Source of the DNA: G965222505 sp965222505
GTDB taxonomy: Bacteria > Bacteroidota > Rhodothermia > Rhodothermales > DATKEJ01
Length of the DNA stretch: 64,000 nt
NCBI GenBank assembly: GCA_965222505.1
Contig: OZ244956.1
Coordinates: 3,906,001 to 3,970,000 of the forward strand
Direction of reading: 5' to 3'
Positions 1-9,380 of the stretch are shown one piece after another. How positions within the stretch are numbered: the first letter of the stretch is position 1; every line of letters begins with the position of its first letter. A model generated the notes under the pieces. The model was not told the origin of the DNA and searched no databases. It was given only the letters and a program-made list of their open reading frames with translations. A program made the position numbers and the translations under genes.

Positions 1-33
1 GACCCCTGGTATCTGAAGTGGACCTATGAGTGA
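1..33 (+). CDS. C-terminal end of an upstream gene (partial)
   Basis: Frame 1 from the first base reads ten sense codons (DPWYLKWTYE) and then TGA. The composition resembles a protein C-terminus, and the gap of about 200 bases to the next gene fits an upstream gene on the same strand. The other two forward frames also stop within 30 bases, so this assignment is tentative and no function can be given. Confidence 0.25.
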   Translation, partial: DPWYLKWTYE

Positions 34-232
34 GGTGGACATCCTTGCGGGTTTGGTGAGCAGGTGGTATCGTGATGGGCACTGAAATACCGCTTCATCT
101 GATCGAGGCCGCGTCCTATGAAAACGGGTTTGTTCAAGTCAAGTACGGCTTGCGATAGCAGGCTGTAAGTCGTAGAATAGTTCATGTAATCGAACTCCAT
201 TTCCTCTGTCCTCAAGTTAACCCGTACACACC

Positions 233-1114
233 ATGCAGATCGCCATTCACAACTGGATGCGTGCTGAACCCATCGAAACCACCGTTGCCCGGATTTCCAG
301 CCAGGGGTACCATGCCCTGGAAATTGAAGGCTCTCCCGAAAAGTACGACACCAAATACGTCCGTAAACTGCTGAACGACCACAACCTGGCGTGCTGGGGA
401 TCGGTGACCCTCATGCTGGGCGAGCGGAACCTAGTTGCCAAAGACGAAGCCCAACGCGCAGCTTCTATTCAGTATGTGAAAGACATCATCACAATGGTTA
501 AGGAACTCGATGGGTACATGGTCTCGGTGGTGCCGGGCACCGTGGGCAAGATCGTGCCGGATGGTCGGCCGGAGGAGGAATGGCAATGGGCCGTAGAAGC
601 GATGAAGGAATGTTATGCCTACGCCGAGCAATCCGGTATTCTCCTGGGGATTGAGCCGATTAACCGCTTTGAGACCTATTTCATCAACCGGGGGGACCAG
701 GCCCTGGCCCTGGCCGAAGCCGTCGGTGAAAATTGCGGGGTGTGCCTGGACATTTTCCACATGAGTCTGGAAGAGGATGATTATTACGACATGATCCGGC
801 GGGCCAAAGATCGCCTCGTCGGGTTCCACGTGGCCGACAACAACCGGCAAGCCCCCGGCATGGGCCGGCTGGATTGGACAAAACTTGTCGGTACGCTGAA
901 AGAAGTCGGGTACGATGGGGCCTTGTCCGTAGAATTTTGTCCGCCGCTGGACCGTACCCCGGCCAACCCCTATCCGGGCAGCATCGACGAAAATCCGCAG
1001 GGCCTCTCGCCGGAGCAAAAGAAATTCCTGGAAGACCACGGCAGCTCTGCCTTTACGGAGGACTTCTACAGCATGCTCACGCAGCGTTCCATTGATACGT
1101 TGCTGATGATATAA
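233..1114 (+). CDS. Sugar isomerase/epimerase, TIM barrel, D-tagatose/D-psicose 3-epimerase-like
   Basis: This 293-residue protein has the xylose-isomerase-like TIM-barrel fold and is closest in motif layout to ketose 3-epimerases and hydroxypyruvate isomerases. The four metal/acid-base ligands of the family are visible: E141 in GIEPINRFE, D173 in CLDIFHM, H199 in GFHVAD and E234 in SVEFCPP. Family members interconvert ketohexoses at C3 with a divalent metal in the cytoplasm. There is no signal peptide. The ATG at 233 is the only sensible start before the conserved N-terminal strand. It opens the run of sugar-metabolism genes that continues to about 14.9 kb. Family is secure; the exact substrate is not. 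Confidence 0.85.
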   Translation: MQIAIHNWMRAEPIETTVARISSQGYHALEIEGSPEKYDTKYVRKLLNDHNLACWGSVTLMLGERNLVAKDEAQRAASIQYVKDIITMVKELDGYMVSVVPGTVGKIVPDGRPEEEWQWAVEAMKECYAYAEQSGILLGIEPINRFETYFINRGDQALALAEAVGENCGVCLDIFHMSLEEDDYYDMIRRAKDRLVGFHVADNNRQAPGMGRLDWTKLVGTLKEVGYDGALSVEFCPPLDRTPANPYPGSIDENPQGLSPEQKKFLEDHGSSAFTEDFYSMLTQRSIDTLLMI

Positions 1115-1134
1115 AAACAAAAATTCCTTTTCCT

Positions 1135-1242
1135 GTCATCGCGAACCCTGTGTTAAGTAGGGTGTGGCGATCCCACTCCGGGCACTAGTGCTTATAGTGG
1201 GATTGCCGCGTCAGGGCCGGAGGCCCTTCCTCGCCATGACAG
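1135..1242. repeat. Intergenic inverted-repeat element, copy 1
   Basis: An imperfect palindromic unit of about 108 bp bounded by GTCATCGCGA on the left and TCGCCATGAC on the right (terminal inverted repeats). It contains a GGGCC-GGA-GGCCC hairpin and a GGGATTGCCGCG segment. In reverse complement it aligns along its whole length with the element at 9381-9477, and its right half aligns with 22039-22084. It codes for nothing obvious and occupies most of the gap between the epimerase and dehydratase genes. Confidence 0.85.
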
Positions 1243-1288
1243 GGCGGGGTCTGTTTAGCCACGTATTCAAGAGTTAGGTCTACCGACC

Positions 1289-2452
1289 ATGAAAATCACC
1301 GACGTACAAGCCTACTGGCTTCGCTGCCCCATTCCCCAGCCCAAACAGCACCGCTCGGATTATGGGCTGCTGACGGACTTCGACATGACGCTGGTCGTGA
1401 TTACCGCCGAAAGCGGGTTGCAGGGCTTCGGGGAGGCCAAGGCAGCCGTCGGCTCCTCCGGGGTTTGTGCGTCTATTGTGGCCTGTGTGACGCATGAATT
1501 GCGCCCCATCCTGATCGGGCAGGATGCCCGCCGGATCAACGAACTCTGGGAGCGCATGTACAGCGGCACGCGGGACCATTACGCCATCAAACGAGGCCGG
1601 GTGTTTCCCATCCTGGGCAACCGCGGCCTGACGGTCTCGGCCATGAGCGGCGTGGATATGGCCCTGTGGGACCTCCTCGGCAAATCGTTGGATGTGCCGG
1701 TCGTGCAGTTGCTCGGCGGGGCCGTTCGGCCAGAGATGGAAGCCTATGCCAGCGGCGGCTGGGCTGGGGTCGAGGAGATTGGCGCACAACTGTCAGGGTA
1801 TACGACCCAAGGGTTCAAGGCCGTCAAGATGCGGGTTGGCGTGATGGATGAGACCGTAGCGTACAGCATCGAACGGGTAAAAGCGGCGCGTCATGCATTG
1901 GGGCCGGAGGTCAAACTCATGACGGATGCACATGGAACGATGAGTGTACCGGAGGCCAAACGGTTTTGCCGAGGGGTAGCGGATTGTAACCTGTACTGGT
2001 TTGAAGAACCCATCTCCCCGGACAACAAAAAAGGGACCGCCGAAGTCCGCGCCACCACCAGCATTCCCATTGCTGCCGGAGAGAGTGAATACACGCGCTT
2101 TGACATCCGCGACCTGATTGATCTACGGGCGGTGGACGTTGTGCAACCCGATGCGGCCATCATTGGCGGGATTACGGAAGCCTGGCGGGTGGCGGGTTTG
2201 GCCGCGGCGTACCAACTGGAATTGGCCCCGCATTGCTGGGGCTCGGCCTTTTCGTTTATGGCGGGGGTCAACCTGGCCTTTGCCAGCCCTTCGGCGGCCA
2301 TCATCGAGTTTTCGCTGGGCGGAAATCCCATGATGTACGACCTTGTCAACGAAAAAATTGTAACAAACAACGGCAAGATCCCACAACCAACGGCTCCCGG
2401 CCTGGGGCTATCGGTGAATTGGGATTTTGTCAATGCGTATCACCAGAAATAG
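1289..2452 (+). CDS. Mandelate racemase/muconate lactonizing enzyme family (sugar-acid dehydratase-like)
   Basis: A 387-residue enolase-superfamily enzyme with the N-terminal capping domain (about 1-130) and the modified TIM barrel. Metal ligands are D213 (TDAHG), E239 (WFEEP) and E265 (AGES). The His-Asp dyad of the mandelate racemase subgroup is present as D288 (VQPDA) and H315 (APHCWG). The second-strand motif reads K180-M-R182 rather than the canonical KxK, so the second lysine is replaced by arginine. Members abstract the alpha proton of a carboxylate; most of this subgroup are acid-sugar dehydratases. Its place between a sugar epimerase and a 2-hydroxyacid dehydrogenase supports a sugar-acid substrate, by inference. 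Cytoplasmic. Confidence 0.88.
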   Translation: MKITDVQAYWLRCPIPQPKQHRSDYGLLTDFDMTLVVITAESGLQGFGEAKAAVGSSGVCASIVACVTHELRPILIGQDARRINELWERMYSGTRDHYAIKRGRVFPILGNRGLTVSAMSGVDMALWDLLGKSLDVPVVQLLGGAVRPEMEAYASGGWAGVEEIGAQLSGYTTQGFKAVKMRVGVMDETVAYSIERVKAARHALGPEVKLMTDAHGTMSVPEAKRFCRGVADCNLYWFEEPISPDNKKGTAEVRATTSIPIAAGESEYTRFDIRDLIDLRAVDVVQPDAAIIGGITEAWRVAGLAAAYQLELAPHCWGSAFSFMAGVNLAFASPSAAIIEFSLGGNPMMYDLVNEKIVTNNGKIPQPTAPGLGLSVNWDFVNAYHQK

Positions 2453-2465
2453 GAGCGTGAATGTG

Positions 2466-2969
2466 ATGGCAAAAATCACCCGAATCAACCACGTCACCCT
2501 GATCGTCAATGAACTGGAGCCCGCCGCGGCGTTTTACGAAAATGAAATGGGCCTGGAAGCTATTCCAGCCTTTCTGTTCGATTACCCAACGGCCTTCTTC
2601 AAGATCACCGAAGATCAGCAGTTGCACCTGACGGAATGGAACGATGCCCAATCCTTCCGGGGGCATGTGGCCGTCGAAGTAGACAACTTTAACGCCATGT
2701 TTTACCGCATGAAAGAACTGGGTATTATCGACACTAGACCCTGGGGCAAGGTGCGGCAACTCCCCGACGGGGCCATGCAAATGTTCGTGCGGGACCCCTC
2801 TGGGAACCTGGTCGAGATTTCCTCCAACCCGGATGACAAAGACCAACTTGACCCGGCCATTTTTGAGGATGAACTGTACCAGGACGGCATTTACGTATCT
2901 GGCCGAAATGACTTTCGCGGCTATAAAAGTGCAGACGCGACGCTGTATCACGGCAAAAAGACCTCGTGA
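2466..2969 (+). CDS. VOC-family (glyoxalase/bleomycin-resistance-like) protein
   Basis: A 167-residue vicinal-oxygen-chelate protein with paired beta-alpha-beta-beta-beta modules. H9 (INHVTLIV), the QLHLTEW strand and the C-terminal DPSGNLVEI with its glutamate are the typical metal-ligand positions. I place the start at ATG 2466 because AGGAG at 2451-2455 lies ten bases upstream; the ATG at 2427 would overlap the preceding dehydratase gene. It sits 13 bases after the dehydratase stop and overlaps the next start, so it belongs to the same operon. Members are metal-dependent lyases, isomerases or dioxygenases; which one applies here cannot be told. Confidence 0.82.
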   Translation: MAKITRINHVTLIVNELEPAAAFYENEMGLEAIPAFLFDYPTAFFKITEDQQLHLTEWNDAQSFRGHVAVEVDNFNAMFYRMKELGIIDTRPWGKVRQLPDGAMQMFVRDPSGNLVEISSNPDDKDQLDPAIFEDELYQDGIYVSGRNDFRGYKSADATLYHGKKTS

Positions 2970-3919
2970 TGGGCGTACATACTGTGCTTTTGCTGGAAAG
3001 CGTTTCAGAAGAAGCCCATCGGTTCCTCACGGAAAACACGCGGGTGCTGGAAGCCGACACGCCGTTTACCGGAGGCGCGATTGCGTTACGTGAACCCATC
3101 CATGCCATCGTTACCCGGGGCAAAGGCGATGTAAGCCGCACCCTGATCGAACAATGCCCCGACCTGCAAGTGATTGCCCGATGTGGCGTCGGCCTGGATA
3201 ATGTGGATGTGGGCTTTGCCTCCCGGCGCGGCATCAAGGTTGTCAACGCCCCCGGCAGCAATGCCGATACCGTGGCCGAGCATACCCTGGGCTTTATGCT
3301 GGCCCTGCAACGCGACCTCTACAATGCCGTCGCAGCCGTCAAGAATGACCAGTGGGGGTTTCGGAAGACCTACGCCGGCGATGAGATCCGGGGCAAAACC
3401 CTGGGCATTCTGGGCATGGGCAACATCGGGAAGCGGGTCGCAAAGTTGGCGGCAGCTTTTGGGATGCAGGTTGTGTATTGGGACCAAGCCCCACAGGTGC
3501 TGCCCTACCGGTTCCTTACCCTGGAAGCGTTATTGGGTTGCGCCGATATCATCAGCATCCACCTGCCCCTCACTCCAGAGACCCGGTATTTGATCAACCG
3601 GGATACCCTTGCGCTTATGCAACACCATGCGCTGCTTATCAATACCGCCCGTGGGGGCATTGTGGAACAGGCGGCGCTCATCCGGGCACTGGAAACGGGT
3701 CAAATAGGTGGTTTTGCAGCCGATGTGTTGACGGTGGAGCCGCCGCCCTCAGACAGCCCCCTGTTGCAGATGTCCAACGTCCTGATTACGCCGCATGCCG
3801 CCAGCCTGACCGCACGCACCTACAATGAGATGTGCGTCCTGACGGTCCAAAACACATTAGCACTTTTGGCAGGAAAGATGATCGAGGAATGGTATATTTT
3901 CAACCGACGCTTAATATGA
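2969..3919 (+). CDS. D-isomer specific 2-hydroxyacid dehydrogenase
   Basis: A 316-residue NAD-dependent 2-hydroxyacid dehydrogenase, similar in layout to phosphoglycerate and hydroxypyruvate reductases. The Rossmann motif is GILGMGNIGKR (residues 146-156). Catalytic residues are R228 (TARGG), E257 (LTVEPPP) and H276 (ITPHAA). There is no C-terminal ACT domain, which separates it from the long form of SerA. ATG 2969 overlaps the preceding TGA (TGATG), pointing to translational coupling; GTG 2966 is an alternative. With the dehydratase upstream it may reduce or oxidise a 2-keto sugar acid (inference). Confidence 0.88.
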   Translation: MGVHTVLLLESVSEEAHRFLTENTRVLEADTPFTGGAIALREPIHAIVTRGKGDVSRTLIEQCPDLQVIARCGVGLDNVDVGFASRRGIKVVNAPGSNADTVAEHTLGFMLALQRDLYNAVAAVKNDQWGFRKTYAGDEIRGKTLGILGMGNIGKRVAKLAAAFGMQVVYWDQAPQVLPYRFLTLEALLGCADIISIHLPLTPETRYLINRDTLALMQHHALLINTARGGIVEQAALIRALETGQIGGFAADVLTVEPPPSDSPLLQMSNVLITPHAASLTARTYNEMCVLTVQNTLALLAGKMIEEWYIFNRRLI

Positions 3920-3989
3920 TCTGTCCAGGTTATCCTGTTCCCTATAGATCGCGCACTTCAACCAACCCTCACCTAAACAGAAGACCGGC

Positions 3990-6900
3990 ATGCCCTCTGC
4001 CTCTCATCGTTACCCTCAACCTACAGTTCTTCTTACGGTCCTGTCCGTCGCCTTCCTGTCCTTGCACTGTAGCGGTCCCGAGGGTCCGGCCCTGGATCTT
4101 TACGCGGGTGACCGCATCGTGTTGATCGGCAACAACCTGGGGTCCCGGATGATGAACTTTGGCCACTTTGAAACGGAACTGCAGGTTCGGTATCCGGACA
4201 GCCTCCTGTACATTCGCAACATGTGTGACGGTGGTGATACACCCGGCTTTCGGCCGCATTCCGGGCGTATGACACCGTGGGCCTTTCCCGGTGCCGAGGC
4301 TTTTCAGACGGAACTGGCCAAAAATTCCGGCAGCGAAGGCCATTTTGAAACGCCGGATCAATGGCTTACCCGGCACGGCGCGGACGTGATCATTGCCTTT
4401 TTTGGATACAACGAATCCTTCGAAGGTGCAGACGGCCTGGAAAACTACAAGGCCGAATTGGATGCGTTCATTCAGCACACGCTGAGCCAGACTTACAACG
4501 GAGCATCGCCACCTCGGCTGGCCCTGGTGTCGCCCATCGCATTCGAGGACCTGTCCGACCAGTTTGACCTCCCGGATGGCTGGCAAGAGAATGAAAACCT
4601 GGCGCTCTACACAGCCGCCATGCGCGAAGTGGCCGCCCGGCATCAAGTGCATTTCGTGGATGTCTTTGCTCCAACCCAAAAATGGTTGGCCGGTAGGGAT
4701 CAACTGACCATCGACGGGTTTCAGCTTACGGATGAAGGCTATGCCCGCTTTGCCACCTTACTGGCCGATGGCGTGTTCGGCAAGACCCGTGCGAAAGCCG
4801 CGGCCCACCGAGACCTCGTACATGCCGCAGTCCAGGAGAAAAACTGGATGTGGCACAACGACTACAAGATTCCCAACGGCGTGCATGTGTTCGGCCGCCG
4901 GTATAACCCCTTCGGCCCGGACAACTATCCGGCAGAACTCGCCAAGATTCGGGAAATGACCGCGCTCCGGGATACGGCCATCTGGCAGGCCCTGAAGGGT
5001 GAAACCCTGGACCTCGCACAGCGAGACCAGATGACTACTGCACTTCCACCCGTGGAAACGAATTACCAGACGGAGGATAACCCTGTGCCAGCCTACCGCT
5101 ATGGGCAGGATGCGCTGGATCAAATAACCGTCGCGCCAGGGTACAAACTCGAACTTTTTGCATCCGAAGAGACCTTTCCGGACATGGCCAACCCTGTTCA
5201 GTTGTCCTTTGACAACCAGGGGCGGCTCTGGGTGGCCACCATGCCGACGTATCCCCACTACAAACCCGGCGATGCCAAACCCAACGACAAACTCATCATT
5301 CTGGAAGACCGCGACGGGGACGGCAAGGCAGATACCCAAACCATCTTTGCCGAGGGGTTGCATTTACCCACCGGCTTTGAACTCGCGCCGGAAGGGGTAT
5401 ACGTCTCGCAGGGTACCAATCTCGTCCTGCTTACCGACACCGATGGCGATGACAAGGCCGATCAAAAGGAAATTATACTCAGCGGATTTGATGACCACGA
5501 TACCCACCATGTGATCAGTGCGTTTTGTGCCGATCCTTCCGGCGCCCTGTATATGGCCGAGGGGGTATTTTTGCACACGAATGTGGAGACGCCTTATGGA
5601 CCGGTGCGTGCGACCAATGGGGGGTTTTATCGCTATAACCCGCAGCGCAAACATCTGGAACGCACCGCGCAGGTTTCCATTCCCAATCCGTGGGGGATTG
5701 CCTTCGATGAATGGGGGCAAAACATTTTCGCGGAGACGTCCGGTCCCCCCGTCCGGTGGATGTTGCCCGGCTCTGTCAAACCGCGCTACGGCGTATCCAG
5801 CGACAAGGGCCTGGACCTGATCGAACCGGCCCACCAGGTCCGGCCGACTTCGGGGCTGGAGTTTGTGTCCAGCCGGCATTTCCCGGACGAAGTGCAGGGC
5901 GATATGCTCATCAACAACACCATCGGCTTTTTGGGCACGAAGCAGCATCAGATGCTGGATGATGGGGCCGGATTCAAGACCCGTCACCGGCAAGACCTAC
6001 TGCAAGGCAGTGATCCAAACTTCCGACCCGTAGATATGGAGTTCGCCCCGGACGGCTCGCTGTACTTCGTCGATTGGCACAATGTGCTGATCGGGCACAT
6101 GCAACACAACGCACGGGACCCGCTGCGGGATCATGTGCATGGGCGCATTTATCGCCTCACGTATCCGTCGCGCCCGTTGGTGGAGCCCGCCGAAGTAGCC
6201 GGGGCATCCGTTGAAACCCTGCTGGACAACCTGAAGTTGCCGGAATACCGGACGCGGTACCGTACCCGCCGGGAACTCCGGGGGCGTACGGCCGCAGACG
6301 TCCTCCCGAAACTCTCGGCATGGGCCGCGAACCTGGACCCCAACGACCCGCGCTATGAGCATCATGTACTCGAAGCCCTGTGGGTAAGTTGGGGGCTCAA
6401 CCAAATTGACGAAGCCCTGCTGCGTCAGTTGTTACAGGCGGATGACTTCCGGGCCCGCGCCGCCGCCGTTCGGGTACTGCGGTATGCCGGTCATCAAATT
6501 GCCGACCAGGCAGACTTGCTGATGCAGGCCGTTCAGGACGAACATGGCCGGGTGCGCCTTGAAGCCCTTGTGGCCGCCTCCTGGCTGGACCCAGAGGTGG
6601 GCCTGCCCATTGTAGAAGCCGCCGCTGACCATCCCCTGGACCCATGGATGGCAAATGCCCATGAAACCGCACTGGCCCATCTGAACGGCCGGTCCGTGGC
6701 CGAGGCCAAAGAGGAGGCCATCGCCACCCGTTTGACGGGCGACGATCGTGCACGCTTCATCAATGGAAAAGAGGTGTACGAAAGAGAAGGGTATTGTATC
6801 ACGTGTCATCAGGCCGAGGGGGGGGGACTGGATGCCTCGCAATTTCCACCCCTTGCAGACACGAAATGGGTGCTGGGGAGTGAGGAACGGTTGATCAAGT

Positions 6901-7154
6901 TGACCCTGAAAGGGCTTGTCGGCCCCATTGAAGTACTCGGCAAAACCTATCCTGGCCAGGTGCCCATGATGCCGTTTGAGGGTTTGCTCACAGATGAGGA
7001 GGTCGCCGCCGTACTCACTTACGTACGGAATTCGTTTGGCAATACCGCCTCAGTGGTTAGGCCGGAAACCGTAAAAGCCGTTCGCGCCGCCATCGCAAAC
7101 AAAGAAGGGTTTTATACCGCCAGAGAACTCCTTGAGCAGCACCCTGATCAATAG
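3990..7154 (+). CDS. SGNH-like / PVC-type propeller dehydrogenase / HEAT / cytochrome c fusion
   Basis: A 1054-residue exported protein with four parts. After a hydrophobic signal with a possible lipoprotein cysteine at C27 comes an SGNH-hydrolase-like domain (about 40-270), in which block I reads GNNL instead of GDSL and block III reads GYNES. A beta-propeller of the membrane-bound dehydrogenase type follows (about 370-720, with DRDGDGKAD and DTDGDDKAD loops). HEAT-like helices lie at about 720-900. The C-terminal cytochrome c domain has CITCH at 936-940 and a likely axial methionine in the MMPFEG segment. Such proteins are abundant in Planctomycetes and some Bacteroidota and are thought to oxidise carbohydrates in the periplasm. 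The substrate is unknown. Confidence 0.85.
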   Translation: MPSASHRYPQPTVLLTVLSVAFLSLHCSGPEGPALDLYAGDRIVLIGNNLGSRMMNFGHFETELQVRYPDSLLYIRNMCDGGDTPGFRPHSGRMTPWAFPGAEAFQTELAKNSGSEGHFETPDQWLTRHGADVIIAFFGYNESFEGADGLENYKAELDAFIQHTLSQTYNGASPPRLALVSPIAFEDLSDQFDLPDGWQENENLALYTAAMREVAARHQVHFVDVFAPTQKWLAGRDQLTIDGFQLTDEGYARFATLLADGVFGKTRAKAAAHRDLVHAAVQEKNWMWHNDYKIPNGVHVFGRRYNPFGPDNYPAELAKIREMTALRDTAIWQALKGETLDLAQRDQMTTALPPVETNYQTEDNPVPAYRYGQDALDQITVAPGYKLELFASEETFPDMANPVQLSFDNQGRLWVATMPTYPHYKPGDAKPNDKLIILEDRDGDGKADTQTIFAEGLHLPTGFELAPEGVYVSQGTNLVLLTDTDGDDKADQKEIILSGFDDHDTHHVISAFCADPSGALYMAEGVFLHTNVETPYGPVRATNGGFYRYNPQRKHLERTAQVSIPNPWGIAFDEWGQNIFAETSGPPVRWMLPGSVKPRYGVSSDKGLDLIEPAHQVRPTSGLEFVSSRHFPDEVQGDMLINNTIGFLGTKQHQMLDDGAGFKTRHRQDLLQGSDPNFRPVDMEFAPDGSLYFVDWHNVLIGHMQHNARDPLRDHVHGRIYRLTYPSRPLVEPAEVAGASVETLLDNLKLPEYRTRYRTRRELRGRTAADVLPKLSAWAANLDPNDPRYEHHVLEALWVSWGLNQIDEALLRQLLQADDFRARAAAVRVLRYAGHQIADQADLLMQAVQDEHGRVRLEALVAASWLDPEVGLPIVEAAADHPLDPWMANAHETALAHLNGRSVAEAKEEAIATRLTGDDRARFINGKEVYEREGYCITCHQAEGGGLDASQFPPLADTKWVLGSEERLIKLTLKGLVGPIEVLGKTYPGQVPMMPFEGLLTDEEVAAVLTYVRNSFGNTASVVRPETVKAVRAAIANKEGFYTARELLEQHPDQ

Positions 7155-7184
7155 CGTGCCCTCATTCACCCGAAACCTTAGGCA

Positions 7185-8093
7185 ATGACCTCATCCATCA
7201 CGCTTTGCCAGGACGGCCCGACCTTTTCACGCTTTGTGTTTGGATTATGGCGGCTTGCCGATTGGGGGTATACACCCTCGGAACGGTTGCGTCTGCTCCA
7301 TGACTGCCTTGACCTCGGCATCACGACCTTTGACCATGCCGATATTTATGGAGATTACGGATGTGAGCAGCTGTTTGGAGAGGCCCTTGCACTTGTGCCC
7401 GGCTTGCGGGAGCGTATGAAACTCGTTACCAAATGTGACATCAAGCTGGTCTCTGACAAACACCCCGGCCACAAAATCGCCCATTACAATACCAGCTGGC
7501 AGCACATTATCGCGTCCGTAGAAAACGCACTCACTCGCCTACAAACGGACCGCATCGACCTCTTGCTCATCCATCGACCGGACCCGCTCATGGATGCAGA
7601 TGAGGTAGCCGAGGCTTTTTCAGCGTTGCGGTCGGAAGGTAAAGTGTTGCATTTCGGGGTTTCCAATTTTACCCCTGCGCAGTTTGACCTCTTGCAATCC
7701 CGGTTGGGCTTGCCGCTGGTTACGAACCAGGTGGAATGTTCAGTCCTGAATTTTGAGGTGATGCATGACGGTACGCTTGATCAGGCCCAACACCTGCGCC
7801 GGGCACCTATGGCGTGGTCGCCATTGGGCGGCGGACGGCTTTTTAGCAGCGATGATGCGCAAACCGTTCGGGTCCGCCAAACGCTGACGGAAATCGGCGA
7901 GGAATTGGGGGGAGCAAGTATCGATCAGGTGGCCTTCGCGTGGTTGCTCAAACATCCATCCCGCATTGTGCCGGTGCTGGGCACGGGAAAAATCCGCCGG
8001 GTACGGACTGCCGTGGAAGCAGAGGCGTTTCCCTTGTCCCGACAGCAATGGTTCAAGGTCTGGCGCGCCTCCAAGGGCCATGATGTGCCGTAA
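7185..8093 (+). CDS. Aldo/keto reductase
   Basis: A 302-residue (alpha/beta)8 NADP(H)-dependent oxidoreductase resembling the YdhF-type AKRs. The catalytic tetrad is visible as D50 and Y55 (TFDHADIYGDYG), K83 (VTKCD) and H130 (LLLIHRPDP). The C-terminal nucleotide-binding stretch VPVLGTGKIRRVR is typical. There is no export signal, so it acts in the cytoplasm. It starts 30 bases after the haem-protein gene on the same strand and probably reduces or oxidises a sugar carbonyl in the same pathway; the substrate is unassigned. Confidence 0.9.
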   Translation: MTSSITLCQDGPTFSRFVFGLWRLADWGYTPSERLRLLHDCLDLGITTFDHADIYGDYGCEQLFGEALALVPGLRERMKLVTKCDIKLVSDKHPGHKIAHYNTSWQHIIASVENALTRLQTDRIDLLLIHRPDPLMDADEVAEAFSALRSEGKVLHFGVSNFTPAQFDLLQSRLGLPLVTNQVECSVLNFEVMHDGTLDQAQHLRRAPMAWSPLGGGRLFSSDDAQTVRVRQTLTEIGEELGGASIDQVAFAWLLKHPSRIVPVLGTGKIRRVRTAVEAEAFPLSRQQWFKVWRASKGHDVP

Positions 8094-8228
8094 AGGGAAT
8101 CTTTTTGTAGTTTGAAGGTCTGACGATATACTCGTTTTCTTATTCACCGCCTCATGCCGGGTTACGCTACGCATTCCGTTGTCCGCGTAGACCCATTGTG
8201 CATGCACCACATGATCCAGGACCGCACC

Positions 8229-9359
8229 ATGAAAGCCAGTGTCTTTGCTTTACTCTTCGCCCTGGGCACCTTTTGGGGATGCACCTCGGCCCCGGAAACA
8301 CAACCCGAATCCATGAATGAAGCCGCACCTGTAGAATGGGTCACGTATGAAGAAACAGCAGGGGCTGGCACAGGCAAACATATCGTATTGGTCAGCGGTG
8401 ATGAGGAATACCGTTCGGAGGAAGCCCTGCCACAACTGGCCCGAATTTTGGCCGAGCGTCACGGGTTTACCTGTACCGTGCTGTTTGCACAAGACCCGGC
8501 GCATCCTGGCGTGATTGATCCCAACTACGTGAACAACATTCCAGGTCTGGAAGCCCTTGCAGAGGCCGACTTGATGGTCCTGTTTACCCGGTTCCGTGAC
8601 TTGCCGGATGAACAGATGACGCACTTCCAGAATTATCTAATGAACGGCAAGCCGCTCGTCGCTATCCGGACGGCTACGCATGCCTTTAATGTGCAGGACT
8701 CGACCAGCCAATGGTATCACTGGGGCAACTATTTCAAGGATGAAACCTCTGCATGGGATGGGGGCTTCGGTCGGTTGGTTCTGGGTGAAAAATGGCATAC
8801 CCACCACGGCCATCACAAACACCAGAGTGCCCGCGGCCTGATTGCACCCGGCGCACAGGATCATCCCATTACCTATGGCCTGGCCGATGGAGACCTCTGG
8901 GGGCCGACCGATGTCTATGGCGTCCGCTTACCCATGCCCGACGGCGTTACGCCCCTCATCATGGGGCAGGTCATCAACCGTGCGGGCGAATATGACGAAA
9001 CCGACCCCTTCTTCGGCATGCGGCCTACGGACAGCGAGGTCGCCCAGACGAATCCCGCCAGTGAGGGCTACAACCCCAACGATCCCATGATGCCGATTGC
9101 CTGGACCAAGCCTTACCAGTTGCCGGACGGCCAGTCCGGCAAGGCCTTTACATCCACCATCGGCTCAGCCACCGATATGGCCAATGCGGGTGTACGCCGG
9201 TTGATGGTCAATGCCGTGTACCATATGCTGGGCCTGGACGTCCCCGAACAGGCCAACGTGGACCTGGTGGGGGATTATCAGCCGTCGGCGTACAGCTTCC
9301 AGAGCGATGAATACTGGACCGAGAAAAACTTGCAGGTAGCGGATTACGTGGTGGAATAG
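8229..9359 (+). CDS. ThuA-domain lipoprotein
   Basis: A 376-residue protein. I start it at ATG 8229 because the residues that follow form a lipoprotein signal ending LGTFWGC. The longer reading from 8154 would put a charged, His-rich leader in front of that signal. The body is a ThuA-like, class I glutamine amidotransferase-type alpha/beta fold: IVLVSGDEEYRSEEALP opens it and LVAIRTATHAF marks the nucleophile-elbow region, where the usual catalytic cysteine is absent. A His-rich WHTHHGHHKHQ loop may bind metal. ThuA proteins are linked to trehalose and keto-sugar metabolism, often beside propeller-haem proteins as here. Biochemical role unproven. Confidence 0.8.
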   Translation: MKASVFALLFALGTFWGCTSAPETQPESMNEAAPVEWVTYEETAGAGTGKHIVLVSGDEEYRSEEALPQLARILAERHGFTCTVLFAQDPAHPGVIDPNYVNNIPGLEALAEADLMVLFTRFRDLPDEQMTHFQNYLMNGKPLVAIRTATHAFNVQDSTSQWYHWGNYFKDETSAWDGGFGRLVLGEKWHTHHGHHKHQSARGLIAPGAQDHPITYGLADGDLWGPTDVYGVRLPMPDGVTPLIMGQVINRAGEYDETDPFFGMRPTDSEVAQTNPASEGYNPNDPMMPIAWTKPYQLPDGQSGKAFTSTIGSATDMANAGVRRLMVNAVYHMLGLDVPEQANVDLVGDYQPSAYSFQSDEYWTEKNLQVADYVVE

Positions 9360-9380
9360 TTCTCTACCACAATACAACCT

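Noticed and set aside
24..215. 63-codon minus-strand frame upstream of the epimerase gene
   Set aside because: No recognisable motif, no ribosome-binding site, and it overlaps the promoter region expected for the plus-strand gene at 233. It could be a small gene, but nothing supports it.
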